Shown: positions 24,594 to 33,112 of the stretch, one piece after another
Layout of the letters: each line of letters starts with the position of its first letter
How positions within the stretch are numbered: position 1 is the first letter of the stretch
DNA from: Panacagrimonas sp965216805
GTDB taxonomy: Bacteria; Pseudomonadota; Gammaproteobacteria; Nevskiales; Nevskiaceae
NCBI RefSeq assembly: GCF_965216805.1
Contig: NZ_CBDCGN010000002.1
Location: 2,232,001-2,296,000 of the forward strand
Length of the DNA: 64,000 bases
Direction of reading: 5' to 3'
The notes under the pieces: generated by a model
Seen by the model: only the letters and a program-made list of their open reading frames with translations
Databases searched by the model: none
What the model was told of the DNA's origin: nothing
Made by a program: the position numbers and the translations under genes

Positions 24594-25360
24594 CCGTTCG
24601 CCTCGAACGCACAGGCGCCATCGCGCGCATCGTCCTCGACCGCCCCGATGCGCTCAACGCGCTGAACGGCGAGATGAAGGATCGCATTGGCGATTTGGCC
24701 CTGGAACTCCAGCGCGATACCGATGTGCGCTGCGTGGTGCTGTGCGGCACCGGACGCGCGTTCTGCTCGGGTTCCGACATCGGCACGATGACCGGATTCG
24801 ATGTCCGTGCCGGCCGTGCGCGCCTGCAGCAGGCGCATCGGTTCATCCTCGGCATCGCCAACCTCGACAAGCCCGTCATCGCGGCGGTGCGCGGCGCCAC
24901 CGTCGGCGTCGGCTTCAGCCTTGCGCTGGCCAGCGATCTGGTGGTCGCCTCCGACACCGCGCGCTTCGGCCTGGTGTTCAAGAAGGTCGGCCTGGCACCG
25001 GACGGCGGGATGGCCTACTTCCTGACGCACGCTGTCGGTGCGCGCCGCGCCAGGGAGCTGATGCTGTCCGCGCGCCTGTTCGATGCCAAAGAAGCACAGT
25101 CGCTGGGTCTGGTCGCCGAAGTCGTGGACGACGCCAGGCTGGACGCGCGCGCGATGGAACTGGCCGAAGAGATGGCTTCGTCGGCGACCTTTGCGCTGGC
25201 CATGGGCAAGCGCATGTTCCACGCCGCCGCCAGGCCCAGTCTCGAAGAATTCCTGGAACTGGAATCGCACATCCAGACCGAAGTACTGCAGACCCAGGAC
25301 CACCGCGAGGGCGTGGCCGCCTATCGCGAAAAGCGCAAGCCCCTGTTCCACGGCCGTTGA
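24590..25360 (+). CDS. crotonase-fold protein, PaaG-like enoyl-CoA isomerase
   Basis: 256 residues from ATG 24590, overlapping the ACAD stop (ATGA). The hydratase glutamates are missing (VGVGFSL and FKKVGL), but D138 in APDGG lies where PaaG-type delta3-delta2 enoyl-CoA isomerases carry their catalytic Asp. It would shift a double bond in the chain or ring before or after ACAD action. It sits between two ACADs in one short operon, which fits a dehydrogenation-isomerisation-dehydrogenation sequence. Confidence 0.85.
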   Translation: MTVRLERTGAIARIVLDRPDALNALNGEMKDRIGDLALELQRDTDVRCVVLCGTGRAFCSGSDIGTMTGFDVRAGRARLQQAHRFILGIANLDKPVIAAVRGATVGVGFSLALASDLVVASDTARFGLVFKKVGLAPDGGMAYFLTHAVGARRARELMLSARLFDAKEAQSLGLVAEVVDDARLDARAMELAEEMASSATFALAMGKRMFHAAARPSLEEFLELESHIQTEVLQTQDHREGVAAYREKRKPLFHGR

Positions 25361-25394
25361 TACGGTTCACGATTGCCACGTCACTGGAGTGACC

Positions 25395-26567
25395 ATGTTT
25401 CAACTCGACCCCGAACTCGAATCCTTTCGTCAGGAAGCCCGCAAGATGGCCGAACGGGCCTTTGCAGCCAAGGCCGCCTACTGGGACGAAGAGGAAATCT
25501 ACCCCACCGAAAACCTCAAGCTGCTGGCCGAGCTGGGTTATCTCGGGCTGGTGATACCGGAGGAATACGGCGGCTCCGGCGCGCCCATCATCCAGGGCAC
25601 CATCCTGCTCGAAGAGATTGCGCGGGTCTGCTTCAACACCGCGCTGGTGGCACAGGTAGGCATCAACGGTCCGTCGCGGGCGATCACCATTCTGGCCAAC
25701 GAGGAACAGAAGAAGCGCTGGCTGCCGGGCTGCGTCAGCGGCGAGAACATCTTCGGCATCGGCATCAGCGAGCCGGGGGCCGGCTCGGCGATGACCGACA
25801 TGATCACCAGTGCCACGCCCGACGGCGATCACATCATCCTCAACGGCCAGAAGTGCTTCTGCACCGGCGGCCACGTGGCGACGCACATCCTGGTGTTCGC
25901 GCGCTGGGGCAAGACCCAGGGGCCGCGCGGCATCGGCGCGCTGGTGGTGGAAAAGGGCACGCCAGGCTTCGAGATCGGCCATCCCGGTCCGAAGATGGGC
26001 GGGCGTGGTGTGGCGGAAGTGGAGCTGTTCTTCGATCACTGCCGGGTGCCGGTGGAGAACCTGATCATGGCCGGCGACCCGAACTCCACGCGCAGCTTCA
26101 AGCGCCTGATGAGTTCCTTCGGCCCCGAGCGCGTCGGCAATGCCGCGATGTGCCTGGGCGTAGCACAGGGTGCCTACGAACTGGCGCGCAGCTATTCGCT
26201 GGAGCGCAAGCAGTTCGGCAAGCCGATCTGTGAATTCCAGGGCATCCAGTGGAAGATCGCGGACATGGCCACGCAGATCCATGCCGCGCGCCTGATGATC
26301 TATCGCGCCGCAACGAATCTGGTGGACGGTTTTCCAGACCCGCTGGAAGCGGCCTACGCCAAGCTCTACGCCAACGAGATGGTGCAGCGCGTGACCAACG
26401 AAGCGCTGCAGATTCACGGCCATTACGGCTTCACGCGCGAGTTCCCGCTGGAACGCATGGTGCGCGACTCGCGTGGCTTCTCGCTTGGCGGCGGCACCAC
26501 GGAGATCCTGCGCAACACCATCGCGGCCATGGTCTACGGCAGAGCCTTCGATCAGCGGAAAGGCTAG
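25395..26567 (+). CDS. acyl-CoA dehydrogenase
   Basis: 390 residues from ATG 25395, with a GGAGTG site just upstream. ISEPGAGSAMTD near 125-135, helix-G base E245 in FGPERVG and SLGGGTTEIL at the C-terminal position. It is the sister of the ACAD at 23427 (same length class and numbering), which lacks the base, so the two may form a mixed complex or act in sequence around the isomerase between them. Family is certain, substrate unknown. Confidence 0.92.
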   Translation: MFQLDPELESFRQEARKMAERAFAAKAAYWDEEEIYPTENLKLLAELGYLGLVIPEEYGGSGAPIIQGTILLEEIARVCFNTALVAQVGINGPSRAITILANEEQKKRWLPGCVSGENIFGIGISEPGAGSAMTDMITSATPDGDHIILNGQKCFCTGGHVATHILVFARWGKTQGPRGIGALVVEKGTPGFEIGHPGPKMGGRGVAEVELFFDHCRVPVENLIMAGDPNSTRSFKRLMSSFGPERVGNAAMCLGVAQGAYELARSYSLERKQFGKPICEFQGIQWKIADMATQIHAARLMIYRAATNLVDGFPDPLEAAYAKLYANEMVQRVTNEALQIHGHYGFTREFPLERMVRDSRGFSLGGGTTEILRNTIAAMVYGRAFDQRKG

Positions 26568-26653
26568 TTACTCAGTTCGCAGAGAATCTTCCAGTCAACG
26601 ACCAGCTCCTGTCGCACGCAAGTTCATCCACTCGTTTTTATGAGCGCACACCC

Positions 26654-27385
26654 ATGATGATGAAAACCACCCGCTTCGCGGCTCTGATCCTGATGGCATC
26701 GGCGACCGTGTCCGCCAACCCGCCACCGCGGGACGCACCGCCTTCGGTCGCGGCCTACCTGGACCAGGTTGCCGCGATTGAAAAGCCGGGGCCGAGGACG
26801 TCGCTGGAACCCGTGTACAACGCGGCTCTCGCCGCACAGAACGATCTGATGACCATCACCAAGGATCAGGCCTGGATCGAGTACCTGTCGGATGCCGAGT
26901 TCGCCGACCTGCGATCCCGCCTGAAAGGCTTCGTGCTCAGCCGCGGACTCGACATCTTTGCCGACCCTGACCCCAAGTTCTTCCGCGCCTTAGCCGAGAA
27001 GCGTGGCGAACCGGCCGACCTGGCGTTCTTCACCCTGATGGAAAAATCCATCGCGCCGGACTACCTGCCGATCTATGTCAAACCGCAGGGTCGCGGCGTG
27101 TGCGTACGCTACGGCGAAGACCTGATCGCGCCGTATTACGCCAGCTGGCTCGAGTACCAGCGTCAGTCGCCCGGGCGCTACAAGGACAAAGTCACGGAAT
27201 CACTGGCGAACGTCGAGGACGCCATCAGTCTCGGTACCTGCGCCTGTGGTGAGATCCAGAGTGTGCAACACGAGCTAAGCGGATTCTTGAACCGGTTCCC
27301 GACCGCACCGGTGAACAACAAGATTCGCGACCGCATCGAGCAACTGGACAAGGACCCCTGGAAGCTGCCGGTGCGCTGCACCTGA
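26654..27385 (+). CDS. secreted/periplasmic protein of unknown function
   Basis: 243 residues from the first of three consecutive ATG codons (26654/26657/26660). A Sec signal peptide is visible: MMMKTTRF, a hydrophobic core to about residue 18, then a VSA cleavage site before NPPPRD. The mature part is mixed alpha-helical with two close Cys pairs (GTCACGE and the terminal VRCT) and no motif I recognise. It lies 86 bp behind an ACAD and may be outside that operon. Possibly envelope-located; no function proposed. Confidence 0.72.
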   Translation: MMMKTTRFAALILMASATVSANPPPRDAPPSVAAYLDQVAAIEKPGPRTSLEPVYNAALAAQNDLMTITKDQAWIEYLSDAEFADLRSRLKGFVLSRGLDIFADPDPKFFRALAEKRGEPADLAFFTLMEKSIAPDYLPIYVKPQGRGVCVRYGEDLIAPYYASWLEYQRQSPGRYKDKVTESLANVEDAISLGTCACGEIQSVQHELSGFLNRFPTAPVNNKIRDRIEQLDKDPWKLPVRCT

Positions 27386-27409
27386 AGCGTTTCGGATACC
27401 TGTTGCAGG

Positions 27410-28126
27410 TCAGCCCAGCGGCCGCTCGATAAACCGCGCAAACCCGGCTACGGGTTCGCGCTCCGTCACCAGACGGTTGGCGATGTGCGCGTTGTCGGCG
27501 TAGCCCAGTGCCATGCCGCAGACCAGCATCTCTTCCGGGGGCATGGCGATGTGCCGCGCGATGATGCCGTGGAAAGGTGTGAACGCCGCCTGCGGGCAGG
27601 TATCCAGCCCCCGGCCGCGCGCCGCGACCATGATGTTCTGCAGGAACATGCCGTAATCCATCCAGCTTCCACGCGCCAGACTGCGGTCAATGGTGAACAT
27701 CAGGCCGACCGGGGCATCGAAGAAGCGATAGTTGCGCGCATGCTGCGCATGCATGCCCTGCTTGTCCTGCTTGCCGATGCCGAGCAGGCCGTACAGATCC
27801 CAACCCACCTTGCGACGCCGGTCGATGAACGGCGACTTCCACTCGGTCGGGTAGTAGTCGTACTCGTCACGATGGGTATGCACCCAGTCGGGCTGGTCGA
27901 AGGCGTCGAGGATTTCGCGGCTCAGGGCATCCCGCGCGGCACCGCTCAGAACGTAGACTTTCCACGGCTGCGTGTTGGTGCCCGAGGGTGCGCGCGCGGC
28001 GACCTGCAACAAGTGTTCGATCACCTCGCGGGAAACCGGCTGGTCCGTGAACGCGCGGACCGAGCGGCGGCTTTCTATGGCGCGGTCGACCGCATGCCCG
28101 TCGGGAAAATCGAAACCATCACTCAT
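27410..28126 (-). CDS. nitroreductase-family FMN protein
   Basis: 238 residues from ATG 28126. The opening AIESRRSVRAFTDQPVS and the APSGTNTQPWKVYVL segment (about 50-65) are the FMN-binding hallmarks. The C-terminal VCGMALGYADN region is also typical. Such proteins reduce nitro groups, quinones or enones with NAD(P)H. It lies downstream of the acyl-CoA ligase on the same strand (49 bp), so it may reduce a conjugated intermediate of the pathway; this is inference. Confidence 0.88.
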   Translation of the reverse strand: MSDGFDFPDGHAVDRAIESRRSVRAFTDQPVSREVIEHLLQVAARAPSGTNTQPWKVYVLSGAARDALSREILDAFDQPDWVHTHRDEYDYYPTEWKSPFIDRRRKVGWDLYGLLGIGKQDKQGMHAQHARNYRFFDAPVGLMFTIDRSLARGSWMDYGMFLQNIMVAARGRGLDTCPQAAFTPFHGIIARHIAMPPEEMLVCGMALGYADNAHIANRLVTEREPVAGFARFIERPLG

Positions 28127-28175
28127 GACGCATCCAGATGAAAAGCGCAGGCCACGCGCCCAATCGTCGCGCCGA

Positions 28176-29726
28176 TCAATTGACGGACTTGCTGCGACCC
28201 GCCCAGTACGGCTTGCGCAGGTCGGTCTTGAGGATCTTCCCGGCGCCACTGACCGGCAGCGGCTCCTGGCGAAGTTCGACGCTGCGCGGCACCTTGTAGC
28301 CGGCGATCAGCGTGCGGCAGTGGGCGATGATCTCTTCGCCGGTCACGGTGGCACCATCTTTGGGCACCACCACGGCGAGTACCGCCTCGCCCCATTGCTC
28401 GCTGGGAATACCGATGACCGCGCATTCCTGTACGGCCGGATGCTGGTAGATGGCCCCTTCCACCTCGACGCTGAAGATGTTCTCGCCGCCGCTGATGATC
28501 ATGTCCTTGGCGCGATCAACCAGGAAGATGAAACCATCGGGGTCCATGTAGCCCAGGTCACCGGTGTGCAGCCAGCCGTTGCGCAGTGTCTGCCGGCTCT
28601 GCTCTTCCAGTCCCCAGTAGCCGCGCATCACATTCGGGCCGCGGGCGCAGATCTCGCCGACCGTGCCGCGCGGCACCTCCACGTCGTCCTCGTTCATGAC
28701 CAGAACTTCGACGCCGTAGGCCGGCCGGCCCGCGCTGGTGAGCTTGGTGCCACCCGCAACATGGAACTTGGCCTCCAGAAAGCTTACCAACGGGGCCGCC
28801 TCGGTCTGGCCATAGCCCTGCGTGAAGCCGACGCCGGGCAGCGCCGCCATCGCCCGCAGGAGCACTGCCTCCGGCATCGGTGAAGCGCCGTACAACATGC
28901 GCCGCAGGCTGGAGACGTCATGCTCCGCAATCTTCCCGGAGCTGACCAGCAGATTGATCATGGTCGGCACCAGCACCGTGTGGGTCACGCGTTCGCGGGC
29001 GACGGTGGTGAGCACATCATCCACGTCGAAGCGTGGGATGGCGACATGGGTGCCCCCCGCCATGGTCACGGCGAAGGTATTGGCCATGTCGGCCAAGTGG
29101 AACATCGGCGCCGCGTGCAGGTAGATGGCGGTGTCGTCGTAATGCAGCGCCGGAATCACGTTCAGGGCATTGAACACCACGTTGTCGTGCGTGAGCATCA
29201 CGCCCTTGGACTTGCCGGTGGTGCCGCCGGTGTAGAACAGGCCGGCCAGCGCGCCGCCGCCGACATTGGCGTCGGCCACGGGCGCGTGATCGGCAATCAG
29301 GGCTTCGTAAGACAGGCAGCCCTCGGGCAGCGCCCCATCGCCCATGAACACGACGTGCTTGACCGTTTTCATCAATGGACGCAGCGCCGGCAACATTGCT
29401 GCGAAGGCATCGTCCACGAACAGCACGGCACTGGCGGAGTCGTCGAGCGTGTAGGCGATCTCTGGCGGCGCCAGGCGAATGTTCACCGGGTTGGCGGCCG
29501 CACCGATCCAGGCCACCGCGTAAAAATACTCGACGTAGCGGTCGCTGTTCAGTGCCAGCACCGCCACGCGATCTTCAGAGCCCACCCCAAGCGACTTCAG
29601 GGCAGCGCCCAACCGGGCAATACGCTGCTCGAACTGAGCCCAGGTCTGGCGACGATTGCCGCAGATCGTGGCGGTATCGTTGGCGCGGATCTGCACCGCG
29701 CGCCGCAGGGTCTGAGTGATGTACAC
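28176..29726 (-). CDS. AMP-forming acyl-CoA ligase
   Basis: 516 residues. The P-loop YTGGTTGKSKG is at 165-175, GYGQTE supplies the acyl-adenylate motif, LHTGDLG is the hinge Asp region and the C-terminal GAGKILK holds the catalytic Lys. It activates a carboxylic acid with ATP and CoA. It is transcribed away from a thioesterase and a second ligase across operator D, so both activating systems appear to share control. Substrate not readable; FadD-like medium/long or cyclic acids are likely. Confidence 0.93.
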   Translation of the reverse strand: MYITQTLRRAVQIRANDTATICGNRRQTWAQFEQRIARLGAALKSLGVGSEDRVAVLALNSDRYVEYFYAVAWIGAAANPVNIRLAPPEIAYTLDDSASAVLFVDDAFAAMLPALRPLMKTVKHVVFMGDGALPEGCLSYEALIADHAPVADANVGGGALAGLFYTGGTTGKSKGVMLTHDNVVFNALNVIPALHYDDTAIYLHAAPMFHLADMANTFAVTMAGGTHVAIPRFDVDDVLTTVARERVTHTVLVPTMINLLVSSGKIAEHDVSSLRRMLYGASPMPEAVLLRAMAALPGVGFTQGYGQTEAAPLVSFLEAKFHVAGGTKLTSAGRPAYGVEVLVMNEDDVEVPRGTVGEICARGPNVMRGYWGLEEQSRQTLRNGWLHTGDLGYMDPDGFIFLVDRAKDMIISGGENIFSVEVEGAIYQHPAVQECAVIGIPSEQWGEAVLAVVVPKDGATVTGEEIIAHCRTLIAGYKVPRSVELRQEPLPVSGAGKILKTDLRKPYWAGRSKSVN

Positions 29727-29796
29727 GGGGTTCTCCTTCGAAGGACTTGACTGCAGCCTCGCGAGACAGTGCTTCGCGGGTGCTTGCGACGATTGT

Positions 29797-29810
29797 CTAA
29801 CGGATGTTAG
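29797..29810. promoter_or_regulatory. operator palindrome D (CTAAC-N4-GTTAG)
   Basis: CTAAC GGAT GTTAG, an exact copy of the consensus, in the 121-bp region between two divergent transcription units led by the ligase (29726, minus) and the thioesterase (29848, plus). It is followed by TTTGATTAA, an AT-rich tract. Confidence 0.7.
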
Positions 29811-29847
29811 TTTGATTAAGAACCCGTGACAAGAGCTTCACCCGACC

Positions 29848-30339
29848 ATGTCTGGCCCCGATCATCCACTTAAAACGCCGTTTGCGCCCGCACCTCAGCG
29901 CTTCGAACCGGGCGCTCTCCTGGCAGACGCAAAAGCCTGGGACCAGACGCCTTTTTTCAGCTGGATGGGCATGCGTGTGCTCGACGCCGCAGACGGCCGC
30001 GGGCGCCTGGTGCTGGACGTGCAGGAGCATCATCGCGGTGGCGGCGGAACCATGGCGGTCAATGGTGGTGTGCTGGCCTACATGCTCGACGCCGTGGTCG
30101 GCCTGGCAGTGCATTCCAGCAATCCGCCGGACACCGTGGGCCAGGTCACGCTTAGCCTCAACGTGGAGTATCTCGCGCCGATGATGGTCGCGACCCAGGT
30201 CGTCGGAGAAGGCGAGGTCGTGCGCCGAGGCGGTAGCCTCGCCTTCGTCGACGGGCGCCTGTATGCCGACGACGGCAGCGTGGCCTGCAGGGCGCACGCG
30301 GTGCTGCGCGTCTTCCGCCGCCGCGCTCGAATCGCATGA
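29848..30339 (+). CDS. PaaI/YbgC-type hotdog thioesterase
   Basis: 163 residues. NGGVLAYMLDAVVGLAV (about 72-88) is the HGG-type active-site helix of the PaaI group (here NGG) with an Asp/Glu-containing helix, followed by SLNVEYLAP strands. It would hydrolyse stalled or product acyl-CoA esters, freeing CoA. It overlaps the next gene, a ligase, by 4 bp (ATGA), so activation and release are coupled at translation. It is the first gene of the plus unit behind operator D. Confidence 0.85.
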   Translation: MSGPDHPLKTPFAPAPQRFEPGALLADAKAWDQTPFFSWMGMRVLDAADGRGRLVLDVQEHHRGGGGTMAVNGGVLAYMLDAVVGLAVHSSNPPDTVGQVTLSLNVEYLAPMMVATQVVGEGEVVRRGGSLAFVDGRLYADDGSVACRAHAVLRVFRRRARIA

Positions 30340-32150
30340 CCCAACAGAACCTGCATATGGCGGCGAAGTTCACCGCCACCGCGAAAGCGATCCCGGACTA
30401 TCCCTGCCTGATCCAGGGCCAGCAGCGCCTGAGCTGGCGGCAGGTGGACGAGCGCAACAACCGCATGGCCAACGCACTGCTCGAAGCGGCCGCCCTGCAG
30501 CGCGGGGATCGCGTCGCGGTGATGGAACGCAACTCGCCGGCCTACATCGAGAGCTACCTGGCGGCGATGAAGCTGGCGCTGGTGCCGTGCAACGTCAACT
30601 ACAAGTACCGGTCGGAAGAACTGCTGTACCTGCTCGAAGACTCCGGCGCAGCCGTGCTGGTGATCAACGAAGATTTCCTGCCGACCTTCGAGCCGATCGC
30701 CGCACAGTGCCCGCGGCTGAAACTGGTCGTGGTGATCGGACCCTCGGCGCAGGCCGCGCTGCCCACCGGGCGCAGGGCCTACGCGGCCTGCCTTGCCCAC
30801 GGCGCGGCCACGCCGCCAAAGCTGTCCTGGGCCGCGCCGAACAACGACGACCTCCTGTTCCTGCTCTACACCGGCGGCACCACCGGCTTTCCCAAGGGCG
30901 TGATGTGGGACACCACGGTGTACCGCGAGATGCACCGTCTGCTGGGGCCCATGGTGCGCGGCATCATTGATCGTCTGCCGCGCGCACCGGCGTCCATGTT
31001 CCGGTCGCGCACCGGGCACGAGAACGCGATTTCCCGCTTCATGCAATCGCCGGTGTTCCGCTGGCTGATCGCACGCGAACCCGTGCGCGAAGCGCTGGGT
31101 CGATATGCCGAGCGCTCGTTCCGCGAGCGTGCCAGCGGGCCGCTCGATGTAGCCGCCCGAAAGGCCCGGGCGATGCGCCGCTTTCCCAATCCCACCCTGG
31201 TGGCCTGTCCGCTGATGCACGGCACCGGCTGGCTCACCGCGATGAACACGCTCACCGCCGGCGACGCGGTGATCTTCCTCGAAGGCACGAGGTTCGATGC
31301 CGCAGAGGTCTGGCGCACCGTCGAACGCGAGAAGGTCTGCACCATCATCATCGTCGGCGACGCTTTTGCCGTGCCGCTGCTGGAAGAACTGGAGCGCCAT
31401 CCCTACGACACCGCGTCGATGCTGATGATGAACAGCTCCGGCGTGGTGTGGTCGCCCAAGGTCAAGCAGGGTCTGCTGAAGAAGATCCCGCAGCTCATCA
31501 TCGTCGACTCGCTCGGTGCCTCCGACGGCCTGGGCCGCTCGGAACCGATCACCGCGCAGGAGGGCGAGATCAAGCCCATGCGCTTTCGTCTGTCCTCGCA
31601 CATGAAGGTGTTCGACGACCAGGATCGCGAGGTCGTGCCCGGCTCCGGGATCACCGGCCAGCTCGCGATCTGCGGACTGATTCCGCGCGGCTACTGGCGC
31701 GACGAGGCCAAGACCGCGAAGATTTTCCGCACCATCAACGGCGTGCGTTACTCGATCTTCGGCGACGTCTGCACGGTCGAAGCGGATGGCTCGCTGACCC
31801 TGCTAGGCCGCGGCTCGGGCGTGATCAACACCGGCGGCGAAAAGGTGTTCCCGGAAGAAGTGGAGAACGTGATCCATGACCAGCCAGGCGTCGCCGACTG
31901 CGTCGTGGTGGGCGCTCCCGACGCCCGTTACGGCCAGGTGATCGCCGCGCTGATCGAGTTCCATCCGGGCCGCAGCGGCTCGCTGGACGACATCGCCCAT
32001 CAATGCTCAGCGCGCCTGGCCAACTACAAGAAGCCCCGCCACCTGTTCGTGGTGGACAAGATTCCGCGCAAGGACAACGGCAAGATGGAATACGCGCGTG
32101 CGCGGGAAATCGTCGCCGAGCGCATCCAGCAACTCACCCCCTCCGCATGA
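30336..32150 (+). CDS. AMP-forming acyl-CoA ligase with an Arg-rich insertion
   Basis: 604 residues, about 80 longer than its divergent neighbour. P-loop YTGGTTGFPKG at 178-188, CPLMHGTGW downstream, FGDVCTVEADG as hinge region and a C-terminal DNGKMEY lysine loop. Between the P-loop and HGTGW lies an extra block (roughly 205-285) rich in Arg. FadD19/FadD3-like ligases for sterol side-chain and ring acids share a WDTTVYREM-type sequence after the P-loop, so a bulky cyclic acid is plausible. Start overlaps the thioesterase; end overlaps the MoxR gene by 4 bp. Confidence 0.9.
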   Translation: MTQQNLHMAAKFTATAKAIPDYPCLIQGQQRLSWRQVDERNNRMANALLEAAALQRGDRVAVMERNSPAYIESYLAAMKLALVPCNVNYKYRSEELLYLLEDSGAAVLVINEDFLPTFEPIAAQCPRLKLVVVIGPSAQAALPTGRRAYAACLAHGAATPPKLSWAAPNNDDLLFLLYTGGTTGFPKGVMWDTTVYREMHRLLGPMVRGIIDRLPRAPASMFRSRTGHENAISRFMQSPVFRWLIAREPVREALGRYAERSFRERASGPLDVAARKARAMRRFPNPTLVACPLMHGTGWLTAMNTLTAGDAVIFLEGTRFDAAEVWRTVEREKVCTIIIVGDAFAVPLLEELERHPYDTASMLMMNSSGVVWSPKVKQGLLKKIPQLIIVDSLGASDGLGRSEPITAQEGEIKPMRFRLSSHMKVFDDQDREVVPGSGITGQLAICGLIPRGYWRDEAKTAKIFRTINGVRYSIFGDVCTVEADGSLTLLGRGSGVINTGGEKVFPEEVENVIHDQPGVADCVVVGAPDARYGQVIAALIEFHPGRSGSLDDIAHQCSARLANYKKPRHLFVVDKIPRKDNGKMEYARAREIVAERIQQLTPSA

Positions 32151-33112
32151 AAACCCTGCATGCCCCGACCTACACCTGCCCCGAGGATTTTCTCTCCGGC
32201 CTGACAACGCAGCAATACATCGCCAGCAAACGCATCGGCACGGCCGTGTACCTCGGCCTGCACCTGGAAAAGCCGCTGCTGGTCGAAGGCCCCGCCGGCG
32301 TCGGCAAGACCGAGTTGGCCAAGGCGCTGGCGTCCCTGCTCGAAGTGCCACTGGTGCGCATGCAGTGCTACGAGGGCCTGGACGAATCCAAGGCCCTGTA
32401 CGAATGGAAGTACGGCAAGCAATTGCTCTACACGCAGATCCTGCGCGACAAGCTCGGCGAGCTGATGCAGGGCGCCGGCACGCTGGAAAAGGCCCTGGAG
32501 AAACTGCACGCGCACGACGACCTGTTCTACTCCGAGAGCTTCCTCGAACCGCGCCCCCTGCTGCGCGCCCTGCGCGAACCGGCGGGCTGCGTGCTGCTGG
32601 TGGACGAGATCGACAAGGCCGACCCGGAGTTCGAGGCCTTCCTGCTCGAACTGCTGTCCGACTACCAGATCTCGGTGCCGGAGCTCGGCACGGTGAGCGC
32701 CAAGGTGCGCCCGATCGTGCTGCTGACCAGCAACGGCGCGCGGGAGCTGTCCGACGCACTGCGCCGCCGCTGCCTGCACCTGCACATTCCTTATCCCGAG
32801 GCCGCGCTGGAACGGCAGATCGTTCAGACCCGCGTGCCCGAGCTGGCACCGTATCTGGCGACCAGCCTGGTCGCTTTCGTGCATGGCCTGCGCGCGCTGG
32901 ACCTGAAGAAGCATCCCGCGGTCAGCGAGACGCTGGACTGGGCGCGCACGCTGGTGCTGCTCAACGCCGACGAACTCGGCGAAGACCTGGTGCGCGACAC
33001 GCTCACCACCCTGCTCAAGCACGAGGAAGATGTCGCCACCGCGCTGGCCGCCCTGCCCCAGGTGATGCAGGCGACCCGCAACGCCGCGCAGGTTCATGCA
33101 GCGCGCGCTTGA
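32147..33112 (+). CDS. MoxR-family AAA+ ATPase (CoxD-like)
   Basis: 321 residues from ATG 32147. Walker A GPAGVGKT at 48-55, Walker B LVDEID at 151-156, sensor-1 LTSNG near 193 and an RRRC arginine region. MoxR proteins act as chaperones with a VWA-domain partner. The next gene, overlapping by 17 bp, encodes that partner. CoxD/CoxE pairs help mature molybdenum hydroxylases, but no such enzyme is seen here. The 4-bp overlap with a ligase ties it into the acyl-CoA operon. Confidence 0.93.
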   Translation: MKTLHAPTYTCPEDFLSGLTTQQYIASKRIGTAVYLGLHLEKPLLVEGPAGVGKTELAKALASLLEVPLVRMQCYEGLDESKALYEWKYGKQLLYTQILRDKLGELMQGAGTLEKALEKLHAHDDLFYSESFLEPRPLLRALREPAGCVLLVDEIDKADPEFEAFLLELLSDYQISVPELGTVSAKVRPIVLLTSNGARELSDALRRRCLHLHIPYPEAALERQIVQTRVPELAPYLATSLVAFVHGLRALDLKKHPAVSETLDWARTLVLLNADELGEDLVRDTLTTLLKHEEDVATALAALPQVMQATRNAAQVHAARA

